Assembly: GCF_000003605.2 (NCBI RefSeq)
Contig: NW_003130854.1
Span: 376,072 to 440,071, forward strand
DNA: 64,000 bases
Source: Saccoglossus kowalevskii
Lineage: Eukaryota; Hemichordata; Enteropneusta; Harrimaniidae
Reading direction: 5' to 3'
Below the pieces are notes generated by a model. That model ran no database searches, was not told the DNA's origin, and was given only the letters and a program-made list of their open reading frames with translations. This document shows, in pieces, positions 53,001 to 61,600 of the stretch. Position numbers and translations under genes: made by a program. Positions within the stretch are counted from its first letter, which is position 1; every line of letters starts with the position of its first letter.

Positions 53001-56000
53001 GATATTTAATGAACGATATTATCATCTATACTATAATACTTTAACTATTTATTAAACACGTTCAGTGGATTGTATTTCTTCGTTGCCTTCGGCATACTGC
53101 AAGACTTTATTAAATTACGTATTTATTCTTCAACTAAAAACCTATCATAGGAATCGTAAATTGCCAGATGCAATAAGTGCATCTAATTTGCATGCGAGAG
53201 CGTCACGCCCTGACGCATATTACAGGTTATGTAAATATGATTGTCTTTGGACTATATATAAATTACGGTATCGGGTACATATTGGAAATATGTTTATTTT
53301 AGGGGAAGTCTAGTATGGGATATTTACTCATTCCATGAAAGTAAGCATACATAGAAGAACGAAAATCTGCGTGCTTTCGTCGCAAGGTTTCGAGAAATAG
53401 AAATGGCGGAGTCATTTATTTTAAGTAACATTGTTAGTGTTGCCAATATTTGAGGTTACACAGCAGTGATACAATGATTGAAATGACATGGATGTCATGT
53501 ATCCATCCGACTTCCTGATGTGCATTCCTTATTCGGAATTATCATATGTAAACATAATAATGTAGGCAAGAAATGAAAAAAATGTTTATTGATGTGTTCT
53601 TTTACAAAAAATAAATAATACAAAACTAAATTAATCAATGAATGCATGCGTGTGAACTATTTATTAGTTGTTTTATTATCAAGGATTATAAAGTGCATCG
53701 TATATAGTGTGTGTGGCATGCATTATAATAGAACATGTTGATGATATTAATTGACATCACGCTAATTTTAAGGGAGACTCACGCATCAAAGATATTGCAT
53801 TGTCCCTAACCAGAACGCCAAACAACATCGCAATGAAATAAACACAACATACATCCACTAATAATTAAACCTCTGGCAGTATTCCAAAAGCTCATTCAAC
53901 GTTTCAACACGCCAACGATACTCCTGAAAACGTACACGAAATAATTGCACGATAACTTGAGCTATCGAGGTGTTAGCGAACCGAAACGGCATATACTAGT
54001 AATCAAGGCAGGGGCAGCCGACGTTAAATAACACCATTCGTTTTTAACGCAGTTCTGAGACAATTCCCCTTATTTTACCATATTGAATCGGGGAATAGTT
54101 TTCTCCAGTATACTGGTGTTAGCCCTATTGTTTATCATTATATTTATAAAAAAAACTGAATAAAGATATGCTATGCAAACTCCCCAAGGGCTGTCTAGTC
54201 GTAATGCTTGATCTCTCCTGAATGCGCATGTGAATATTTCCCATGGTTCGAATGTTTTCAGTGGATACCGCTGATCAGAGTTATTGCGTGTCTAAGCCTA
54301 ATGATCGTCTTGAATATTACGTTATTAGCTGTTGTTACTGACAGGGGCAAAAGTCAAAGGTTTCATCTTACACAATGTGCAGAAATGTCATCAGTGATTG
54401 GCATATATTAGCTGGATATGACTCCCTCCACGTGAGTTTAAACATTACCCAGGACGTTGTAAAATGCTTTAAAAAGTTAAGAAGATAAAGTGAACCGCGG
54501 ATGGAAGGTGCCTACTTATACTGACGCTTTTGCGGACCACATGTTAACACGTCAGATAGAAAAACACAATCCGAATTTTCGAATTTCACACTAAATTTGC
54601 ATTAACGTGTATGGTTTTTGATCGGTCAAATACCACACAATTAAAACGCCTGGTCGACCAGCTTATTTTGAACTTAATTTACTTAAATATTAGCGAGTGA
54701 GATAACCAGAAACTCTATTCTGATGCTCGAACAGGTCTTTATTTTATTAGCTTCAGAATAAGTGTCTAACTGATTTATATTTCTGTATTGCAGCAAATAG
54801 ACACGTGTTTCCCAGTGTGCATACGAAACGACTGAAAACGTGGGCATCAGGCATTTACGAATAGACCAATACACAGTGCACCACGTGCAACCGCCATTTC
54901 TGTGGATGCCATATTTTTTCGCGGGTTCCTGCTATGATTAAACTTATTCCATAAAAAATATTATCTGTTTGTATTACTGGAGATAAATAAGTCACAAGAT
55001 GAACGTTAAGAGCGATGAATGATTGATGGTGCGTCGTTTTAAAGTTTGATCATCAAACGTGCCTTATCCATCAACTTCAACGGTGATCACCACCATTGGC
55101 ACGTCGGGTACTTTGGTACAACGTCTTTCCTTTCCTAATCGGGGGATATAGTGCATTAAGTGAACATATATATCCGCGTTCGCGATCTTCAAGCAATATA
55201 CACATGTCATTCTTCGCAATAGGTTACGTGTCCTTCAGTATTAAGTTCTTCATACACGTCGCCACCGCCTTCACATTTGTTAGCGTATCGCGTCTGATTA
55301 ACATTAATATGTAGAACTAGAAACTTTCTTGCTGGCTGTAGACTAATCATTGTATATTACCTTGAAACGATAACTTTGTCTAGTTATAAAGGAAAACTAT
55401 AACTAAAGTGGGTGGAAATGTTGATTAATGTTTCGGAAATTCCTGAAAGTGGGTAACGGTAACGCTGGATAATTGTGATCGCTTATCGGCGACGTATAGT
55501 CTGGGTTAAGCGGTTTCCGTTGAACCCCCCCCCCCAAAAAAAAATTCTAATACATCTGAATTATTTAGACATCAAATGCTAATCAATAAAGCTGCACATC
55601 AACTAGAGGGAAGTGATATGACAGTTATTACCTTTCTTTCAAAATGAGAGATCCGGAACTTCGAGTTTTAAGTCTTGAGATGCAAAAACATACTAATCTG
55701 TTTTCAATTTGTATCCATGGTGACTGGATCTAATCGAAATATCTTTCTCAAGGGTGATTCATCAATGAACAATCGTTTCTTCGGTTCGTGATACATGGTA
55801 TTGTGTGAGTTGCTGGCCAATCCAATCATACTAGCTGTCCCTTGGCCATAATGAAAGCAGTGCCGGTAATCAGAAATGAAAGAATTTATATAATATTCTA
55901 CGGGACAAATATGTATGTATACATTAAATATAGTGTTTCCGTCCTAAAACGTAGTAAGTAAGTTATATGCGGCAATAAGTATGATTTTATTTTTTGGTAA

Positions 56001-58684
56001 TTATCAGTCGTGGCTGAATTGAGTTTAAATGAACGAGTGGGAATCAAATGCTTCGAATTCGTCGCCATGGTAGCACATGTTCCATTAGTATACCATCTAT
56101 GTTTGATACACCTGTCCAGTCCACCATTCAGTGAAACTGTGTATAAGTAAGAAGATAAATTACTAGCAACGCCTTTTGACAGTATTGTCCCAATATATGA
56201 CAACTGTGCGTGTTCATGTAAATGAGTTTTGTGGTATAAAATAATATCGTTAAATGAACATACGTTCGCCGTTAAGGTAGCCACTCGTTTCGGAAAATTG
56301 TGGTGAATGAGGTTTAAATACAACGTGGTCAATTATTGCGGAACCTGTAGATTAAGGTTTCGAAAGTAATATCTCACAGAAACACGGGTTAATCGAAGGC
56401 TAGTCGGTGTATTCAAGGCGGCGAATATCAACCAGGCGTGTTCAATAGCCGCTAATGAAGAAATGTGCATAGGTCATACACATGTTGGTTTCATAGCTAG
56501 TCTATGATTAAACGTCTGGGCAAGTAGGTTGCTGGCGCCTCCCCAGCTTCGATCGTCTTGGAGTAGTGCCCAATTTAGCATTATATTAGGTCAGGCATGC
56601 ATCACATAACTAACCTTATATATCATATGACAGTTATTTTTGGGTCGTATTTTTCTGTATGATATCAATCTTTCTACTTATACGATATTGTGTCATATAT
56701 TATTTAACTGTCCTATCTTGTCTTATATATATATGTACATATATATTTTACGCTTAAAATCAGAATGGTGTTTTGGACGCCCCGCAGCCATGTAACACAC
56801 ACGCATCCACCAGGATCCACACGCAGCCACACAGTCGAGTCATAGTAGAGACGTATTTAGGGTTACATTATATTATTTTTCACTTCGCTCAAATTATTAT
56901 ATATGTTTTGAATATTACCTTTAGTTCCCTCGGCACCTACCATTACGAATGCCTATTTCGATGGCATATTTAATTATGCATGTTCTGGGGCTAAAGAAAC
57001 GTAATAAAGTAATATTGTATCATCTGACAATTCCATATATGGACTATGTTATACTATATTAGGCACAATTGTCAATTTTTCTTGTTTGAAATGTGATTTA
57101 TCGTGAACTATAAACAATGTTTTTTACAGTTCAAAATATAATTTGTTTCATGAAAAAATGGTACGTACTTTTTAATTCGAAGTGGCTGCATCGAATACTG
57201 TGAATTACGAGACAAAGTTGACAAAAAAGCATAACCAATTCGGAAGAAAATACATACTCTACGTCCACTGTATCATCATACAAATGACGAGGAAGCTTAT
57301 TGCGATCTTGCTCACAAGATTGATGATGTGAGAGGGGACATGTTAATAGACCGTATGTTTTTTTAGTAACATTAGTATCAACTCCATAAAGGTCTGATTT
57401 AAACCGACTTCATGTATTCATTATATAGTCTGGGTTTCCTTTGTTTTTTGAGATGGTGAATACCGCGTCATTATAATGATTGCGTTCTGCATAGAAAGGG
57501 CCGTGTCTGATTAGCCGTTGTAACAAGCGAGAGATGTCGGAGAGCAGGGCATATTTCGCTCGCTGATTGCTTACAATCGACATTCCAGAACAAATACCAC
57601 GGCATTGCAAACATGTGTGGGCAGAATACTTACAAATAAGAAGAGCCGCTACGAGACGAACAACAACATCGTTAACATTACAGTACTCCATTACGGGTAG
57701 GGTGACGTACTTGGCGAACGTTATAGCTATAACGACCACCACGGCCGGTCTGATGGCGATCAGAGAAGTCCATAAGCGTAGGAATGCGATCAAAGGACCA
57801 TATGATTCTAAGAGATAAATATAATCGCCACCTGATTTGGTAAAAGTTGTCCCAAGTTCGGCATAGCATAGGGCCCCTACCGCTGATAATATACCACACA
57901 AAACCCAGACAATTAGTGCTACTCCAACAGATCCGCCAGTGTTTTTAAGGATCCCCTTCGGTGCAACGAATATCCCAGAACCGATGATAACGCCCACTAT
58001 AATTGACACGCAGTCAAATACACCAATTTGTCGTTTCAATACCACTGCATCGCTCCCGGTGACTACCCGGGAATTTCCGTCAGGATTCAGCGAATCTATT
58101 TCGTCGAGAAACGTATGAGGGGCAAAATTGAGCATACTCACTCGCGACGCACGCCTCCGTATAACATCGCCGATGTGATCACCGGTGCTTCTGCGACCCG
58201 GTCGGTGATTTTCTGCCTTCCGTTGACAGCTCGCACAAGTCTTGCAAGCTTCTTCCTGGCGTAGCAAACTGAACTGCGAGTCCGACCATTCCCGATGAAG
58301 CCGTTGATATCTCACAGCATGTATCATACGATCTTCTATGCTAGTCATGTTCATAGTGCTGGGATCTGTGGAAGAACAGCTACTGATTGAGTTGACATCG
58401 AGTGAACGCTTTCCACACGACGAGCTGGAACCCACGAGTTGCCGTCTGCTACTACACGAATTATTAGCGCATGCATCGCCATTTTCTACATATCTTTCGC
58501 AACGGTTGGGCAACGACGTACTTCTTCCTGCGGGCAACACCGACGAATCTTTCGGCGAAATGCGATCACAATCACGTCGCCGACGCTGTACTGGCCGTCT
58601 ACCCCGCCGCCTTTCCGGGTTTGACATAGTCCGCGACATAGACGGCTGAATGGAGCGATCCGATCGGGGCATCACAACAGACAT
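22664..58684 (-). CDS. slc7a11-like: SLC7 heteromeric amino-acid transporter light chain, xCT (cystine/glutamate exchanger)-like, 9 exons
   Basis: Complete spliced model, 661 residues. Exons: 57634-58684, 49702-49827, 39361-39463, 35538-35582, 32432-32555, 30341-30444, 29592-29688, 28421-28570 and 22664-22849. All junctions are GT-AG and in phase. It encodes a 12-TM APC-fold exchanger that pairs with a SLC3 heavy chain at the plasma membrane. Residues 235-239 are GSGIF (substrate loop of TM1) and CYAELG lies in TM2. Cys335 (in MEYCNV) aligns with the loop cysteine that disulfide-bonds the heavy chain. [21 protein letters not shown] and [11 protein letters not shown] are closest to xCT. Arg574 in the last motif matches the xCT-specific arginine (human R396) absent in LAT1 and b0,+AT. 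About 216 residues precede the core, far longer than the ~40 usual. Substrate preference is inferred. Confidence 0.92.
24885..24900. other. Perfect 16-bp palindrome
   Basis: ATGTTAGCGCTAACAT is its own reverse complement. With flanking T/A runs it extends to about 26 bp with one mismatch. It lies in the last intron of the transporter gene. It could be a dimeric transcription-factor site or a cruciform; no family is assigned. Confidence 0.6.
25333..25771. repeat. 146-bp tandem repeat, three copies
   Basis: Three head-to-tail copies (AACACGCCATGCATGGCACG at 25335, 25481 and 25627) give an exact period of 146 bp with only a few substitutions, so the array is young. Each unit contains a near-palindromic CGCCATGCATGGC core. 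No coding sequence is seen. The array lies in the last intron of the transporter gene. Confidence 0.93.
25889..26297 (+). mobile_element. Hairpin-headed composite repeat, copy 1 (~409 bp)
   Basis: The first ~148 bp form a long GC-richer hairpin. GAGGTTTTTACGAGGATATT pairs with the right arm GCAGTATCCTCGTAATAACC, around a CG-rich centre (CGACGCGCAG). It continues with a ~260-bp tail (TACACCATGGAATACCGAAA, ACTTCTTTGTGTGG-like, TTTTTATTATTA) ending GGTGACAGATGTATAATAA. The whole unit recurs inverted at 32572-32962, so it is a dispersed, probably mobile, non-autonomous element. Confidence 0.75.
26309..26466 (+). repeat. Dispersed repeat with AACGGGGACTAA end, short copy
   Basis: Contains AAAATGGCTGCC, TCTGATAAACAAAATGA, TGTGTACAAAGTTTGAAC and ends AAACGGGGACTAA. 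The same order of motifs and the same end occur in the longer copy at 50625-51050. It starts only about a dozen bases after the composite repeat. Confidence 0.6.
28421..28570 (-). CDS. slc7a11-like: Transporter exon 8
   Basis: 150 bp, TTTCAG acceptor and GTAAGC donor, phase 0-0. It encodes TM9 and TM10: [20 protein letters not shown], then [16 protein letters not shown] and LPRPFK. The arginine in LSFLRW (Arg574) is the position that separates xCT from LAT and b0,+AT members. Confidence 0.93.
29592..29688 (-). CDS. slc7a11-like: Transporter exon 7
   Basis: 97 bp, AATTACAG acceptor and GTAAGT donor, phase 2 to 0. It encodes [20 protein letters not shown], then [10 protein letters not shown], the strongly conserved cytoplasmic loop of SLC7 light chains, very close to xCT. 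Confidence 0.93.
30341..30444 (-). CDS. slc7a11-like: Transporter exon 6
   Basis: 104 bp, TTTTTTAAG acceptor and GTGAGT donor, phase 0 to 2. It encodes [20 protein letters not shown], then LLTTP, matching TM8 (family pattern AWxxPxFVALSxxGxxN). The AAG acceptor is less common than CAG or TAG but is the only one that keeps the frame and homology. Confidence 0.9.
32432..32555 (-). CDS. slc7a11-like: Transporter exon 5
   Basis: 124 bp, TCCACAG acceptor and GTAAGT donor. It encodes [20 protein letters not shown] (TM7), [13 protein letters not shown] and SEAVAV. The acceptor-side intron carries a ~390-bp repeat ending only about 17 bp away (see 32572-32962). Confidence 0.92.
32572..32962 (-). mobile_element. 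Hairpin-headed composite repeat, copy 2 (~391 bp, inverted)
   Basis: On the minus strand this reads the same order as copy 1: the hairpin arm GAGGTTATTACGAGGATTAC, the CGACCGACGCGCAG centre, a second arm, TACACCATGGAATTCCGAAA, CTTCTTTGTGTGGAG, TTTTTATTATTA and the end GGTGACAGATGTATAATAA. It is diverged from copy 1 along its whole length. It ends about 17 bp upstream of the exon 5 splice acceptor. Confidence 0.75.
35538..35582 (-). CDS. slc7a11-like: Transporter exon 4 (45-bp mini-exon)
   Basis: Only 45 bp with a TTGCAG acceptor and GTAAGA donor. It encodes [14 protein letters not shown], the highly conserved segment after TM6. The xCT-type GWFY context, rather than GWNY or GWNQ, is formed with exon 3. 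It is in frame on both sides. Confidence 0.92.
37064..37134. repeat. (GT)n microsatellite
   Basis: About 70 bp of nearly uninterrupted GT dinucleotides, left of the assembly gap, in the intron between transporter exons 4 and 3. Confidence 0.97.
37148..37230. repeat. TTCCGAGGAC motif cluster with perfect hairpin
   Basis: TTCCGAGGAC or one-mismatch versions occur at 37150, 37182 and 37201, and inverted (GTCCTCGGAA) at 37221-37230. The pair 37201-37210 and 37221-37230 makes a perfect 10-bp stem with a 10-nt loop. An inverted copy lies past the gap at 37981. Confidence 0.75.
37257..37917. other. Assembly gap (661 N)
   Basis: A run of undetermined bases. Its flanks are inverted repeats and GT microsatellites, which likely caused the break. 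No exon is missing: the transporter reading frame is complete across this intron. Confidence 0.99.
37976..38140. repeat. Inverted gap-flank motif plus (GT)n microsatellite
   Basis: GTCCTCGGAACATATTGCAA followed by TACAAGTATGTG is the reverse complement, with a few changes, of the segment at 37128-37159. It runs into about 130 bp of GT repeats with minor interruptions. Confidence 0.85.
39361..39463 (-). CDS. slc7a11-like: Transporter exon 3
   Basis: 103 bp, CACCGCAG acceptor and GTATGT donor, phase 1 to 2. It encodes the loop [12 protein letters not shown] and the start of TM6, [14 protein letters not shown], a hallmark SLC7 segment. The Trp codon is split by the next intron. Confidence 0.92.
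42897..42921. repeat. (TA)n microsatellite
   Basis: About 12 TA units in the intron between transporter exons 3 and 2. Confidence 0.95.
45659..45960 (+). mobile_element. tRNA-derived SINE (~300 bp)
   Basis: The 5' head looks like a decayed tRNA. An A-box-like TAGCGTAGTAGTTG starts at 45668, an anticodon-loop-like CTCATGATC (CAT, as in elongator tRNA-Met) lies at 45693-45701, and a B-box-like AGTTCAAATCC at 45711-45721. The stems do not fold into a proper acceptor. A tRNA-unrelated body follows (GTGAGTGTGCCACAAACTC, AGGCAAGGCTAGGCCCATG) and the 3' end is AT-rich. It is a typical RNA-polymerase-III retroposon, in a transporter intron. Confidence 0.7.
46206..46810 (+). mobile_element. LINE (non-LTR retrotransposon) 3' end, truncated
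   Basis: The C-terminal part of a LINE ORF2 is readable in two frames: first [11 protein letters not shown], then [10 protein letters not shown]. After a frameshift near 46340-46350 comes [20 protein letters not shown], then [20 protein letters not shown] and [10 protein letters not shown], stopping at 46675-46677. The [11 protein letters not shown]-type motif and CSxxGMFVxN-type motif mark the post-RT region of CR1/jockey-like LINEs. A (TAA)n tail near 46790-46804 fits the 3' end. The copy is 5'-truncated and inactive; exact clade unassigned. Confidence 0.75.
49702..49827 (-). CDS. slc7a11-like: Transporter exon 2
   Basis: 126 bp, TTTCCAG acceptor and GTAAGT donor, phase 1-1. It encodes [12 protein letters not shown], then [20 protein letters not shown], matching TM4 and TM5 of SLC7 light chains (family pattern NCxSVxW...GK). 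Confidence 0.9.
50625..51050 (+). repeat. Dispersed repeat with AACGGGGACTAA end, long copy
   Basis: Two internal subunits each carry CTGAAAAACA(C/A)AATGACGTGCA and ATGTATGTACCAAGTTTGAA. Then come AAAATGGCCGCCATTCTG, a run of GGACG/CACGGACGCAC motifs and the end GTTCGAACGGGGACTAAA. It is related to 26309-26466. No coding capacity is seen; it is a non-autonomous dispersed repeat of unknown class. Confidence 0.65.
52333..52478. repeat. Spaced direct duplication (AGTATTCCCCGGGTAACTG)
   Basis: About 36 bp centred on AGTATTCCCCGGGTAACTG and CACTxTCAAA occurs at 52333-52368 and again at 52442-52478, about 109 bp apart. The sequence between shows no further repeat. Confidence 0.75.
57634..58684 (-). 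CDS. slc7a11-like: Transporter exon 1: long N-terminal tail, TM1-TM3 and heavy-chain cysteine
   Basis: The first in-frame ATG is at 58684, with an in-frame TAA upstream at 58739-58741. Residues 1-216 form a hydrophilic Arg/Ser-rich tail (for example [14 protein letters not shown] and a CKTCASC motif at 147-153), without membrane segments. The core starts at VVLKRQIG (Lys217) and holds TM1 (GVIIGSGIF), TM2 (GALCYAELG) and TM3 ([10 protein letters not shown], with the conserved Arg312). It ends in phase 1 at a GTAAGT donor just after the heavy-chain cysteine. Later ATGs at codons 5, 16 and 20 would only trim the tail slightly. Confidence 0.88.
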
Positions 58685-61600
58685 CACACAGTATGTCTTA
58701 TTCACTATATACCGCAAATACAACAACTGGAACCTACATTAGCCGTGGTATTCCACGTGGAATATTGCTTTGTGTATTCCATATACAGCGGTTTCAATGT
58801 TTGCGATCAATTTGCAAAGCAGCAAAGACAACCGGTAGAATAAAAAAAATATGCGTTTGTTGCGAGTGTCGTGCTATGACAAGTCTGTCTCTGGTACCGA
58901 TACGTGTGATCTTACCGCCGCTGTAGATTATCCGCGCTTCAGGTGGCCCTCACTGTTGCCAGTTGAAATAGTGGAAAATAAGTTCTTACGTGGCGGTTAT
59001 CGCTCTTCACTGCTACTACTAAATTGGACGACCTAGTTTACGAATGTTTAAGATGGCTAATTTGCATACGACTCGTTGGAAGCCAATCGGTATCGACTAC
59101 TAGTATATCAGTCAGGGGGGATTGCACAAACAAGTGTACAGCTTTCACGCTCGATCGTTGGTATCTGTGTGCGTAGTTCATTACTGGCGAAACCGAGGCA
59201 AGCAGCAAGCAGCGCATACATCGGTCTAATTAACGGCTCGCTGAATTCCTATCGAAGACGCACTCTCCGGGAAAGCATCATTCCGCCTGTCTGCATACTA
59301 CGAGTGGGTGGGAATGTATTTCATTTGACAACACTTCATTTATCTGATTTGCTTTTTTTCCGAGGCACTGCAACGCCACTTTAACTTTAAGAGGTATATA
59401 TTTTGAGGTACGAATGGGTTTACGTGTGTCGTTTAGTCTTTCACCACTAGGGCTAGTTAATTAATTAATTAAATGCCAATTAATTAATTTCATGTAGCTA
59501 CTAACGCATGTCATGTGGGTAAAAAAGGTACGTTCGTGATACACATACATACACACCCACATTTCGGGCCTGGTTGTGACGTTATGTTTCCAATTTAGAC
59601 AAACCACAATAATCTAACCCCGGACGGATTTTATTAGAAAAATTAAGCATTGCAAATGACACGTGTGTCTTTGGTGGAAAGCGAACAGTCGTTACCGTAA
59701 ATATGACCTCGCTTCCATCTTCCATATCCATACCAAAATGTTAGAGTCAAGTTCACTCATACATACATACCAACCAATCTCATTTCATATGTACGTTGTT
59801 ATAGTCAGCAAAACAGCTGATACTAATCTGGACAGTAGTTGAACCTTATCGATGGAGGAGAAAAATTATGCACTGGCATTGAACTTGTAATTTGTGGCAA
59901 CATATGTGACCGTTTTTACCGACAACTGGGTGTGCAATGAGAAATCCTAAATCGATTTAATCCGACTTCGTAAAGGCATACTCCTGAAATTTTGTGATTA
60001 AGAATATTTACGGGGAAATCCAATAAAGTCAGAAAGCGTATCCGTTATAGTGATAATGAAAATAACAGAGCGTTAAAACAATTACGTTTTATAACCGTTC
60101 TGGCGGATGAAATTAAATGCGCACTGCTTCCGTGCTTCTATCTAAGTTCTCGTTTGGTATCGACCACTTCTGTTCACAGTAAAAATAGCGTTAGGTTTAT
60201 GATTCTCCCGACCATTTGACCAATTTAGCGATGCCACCACCACGCGATATCGCGTTCATTGAACGGTTGAGGCGTGTGTGTGTGTTGATAGTAATTGACG
60301 CTAATAGTCTTAATGATGTGTTTTGACACTCCGACCTCTTGAAAAAAATCCACATTCCATTTTAATTAACCACCATCATTACATGCTGGTGAACCATACC
60401 ATTTCTTCCCTGTCACCATGGCAACGATTTAAACGTCACTAAAAATGTGGGAAAGATATGATATATTGCATCATAAAATATGAAGAAAAAAAATAAGATG
60501 TTCGTGACTGGCAATGGTAAAATGTCAATGTTACAGCCTATTTAATACGAAATATAATTCCAATTTCAATGCCATTTACTGGTATTCCCAGCGATTGACA
60601 TCCAATTTATAACAACCTTTGCTTTTAAGTATCTAACATGTTAAAGACGTGTCATTGTCACACCAAGTCTCACTTATATCATTAGGAATAGTCAATTTAC
60701 GTAGAGAGATGGTCGGCCACGAATGGCGGGGTGATGTGTTCGAATAAGTTGTTTCCACACTCACGAGGTCGCATCTATTTTTTAATTAGTTCGAAAACAT
60801 GAACCATAAAAAATTAAGCAGTTTGCAAAAATGTTAGTATCTGTGGTAAAACACAAATATGTCCACCCACCCTCGATATTAATGGAATGTTCCAGAGAAT
60901 TGGTGCAGCAATCGCGCGGCGTAAAATGGCACACGCGGCGTCTATAATCATTCCGTGCAAATCTACATAATGCTTTTTCCCAATTAGTGGAAAACTACTA
61001 ACATCTCTTTAATATTTTGTAAATCTAACTACTTTTCTACTTTGTAGAAATCCCCGCTTCAAGCATTAATGAGGTTGCAAAGCGACTATTCGTCATTTTT
61101 CAGTTATCACATCTATAATTGAGAAAACATGAGTATAGTAGTACGTTCACTTTTACATCGAGATATAACCTCATATGATACCGAGTAGGTACCGTTTAGA
61201 CCTTACTTGCCGAAGGCACGCCGAGATCTCGTGAGGAGTGTAACATTCGTCTCCTGGTTCGCACATAAAATACTGAGTATAATGAATAAATCAGTGTACT
61301 GGTCACCACATTGTGTAACATAATACCCGGTGAGCAGCTTGCCTGTCAGATCGACCGTTTCTTCGGGGTTTCTTCTTTGCACACACTTGTTTTATATTTT
61401 TGTGTCAGGCGACAGTTCCGAACAGTGATTGTCAATGTTGTTTTTTTACGTGCAATTTGAAAATGTGATTGATAGCATATAGTTCCTTTTGCCAGGGCTG
61501 TGTGACCATCTTCTTATAGAAATTTAATGCACTATCGTGGTGTCAACAAGACCCGGTCAAACACAAGCACCTGCAGTCCCGAGTCTCGGCAATTTGTTTT

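Larger units (their letters stand above)
49828..57633 (-). other. Transporter intron 1 (7.8 kb)
   Basis: Non-coding apart from repeats at 50625-51050 and 52333-52478. An open stretch without stop codons lies at 55898-56332 on the minus strand (144 codons) but starts at TTG and matches nothing I recognise. The GTAAGT donor and TTTCCAG acceptor are clear. Confidence 0.7.

Noticed and set aside
52717-53313. Two plus-strand frames that could be another LINE end
   Set aside because: They lack the AYNN/CSxxGMFV motifs seen in the real LINE at 46 kb; no other evidence.
58338-58649. Plus-strand frame of 103 codons
   Set aside because: It is the antisense shadow of transporter exon 1.
59076-59384. 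102-codon plus-strand frame upstream of the transporter gene
   Set aside because: No domain, no splice context and no conserved motif; treated as chance.
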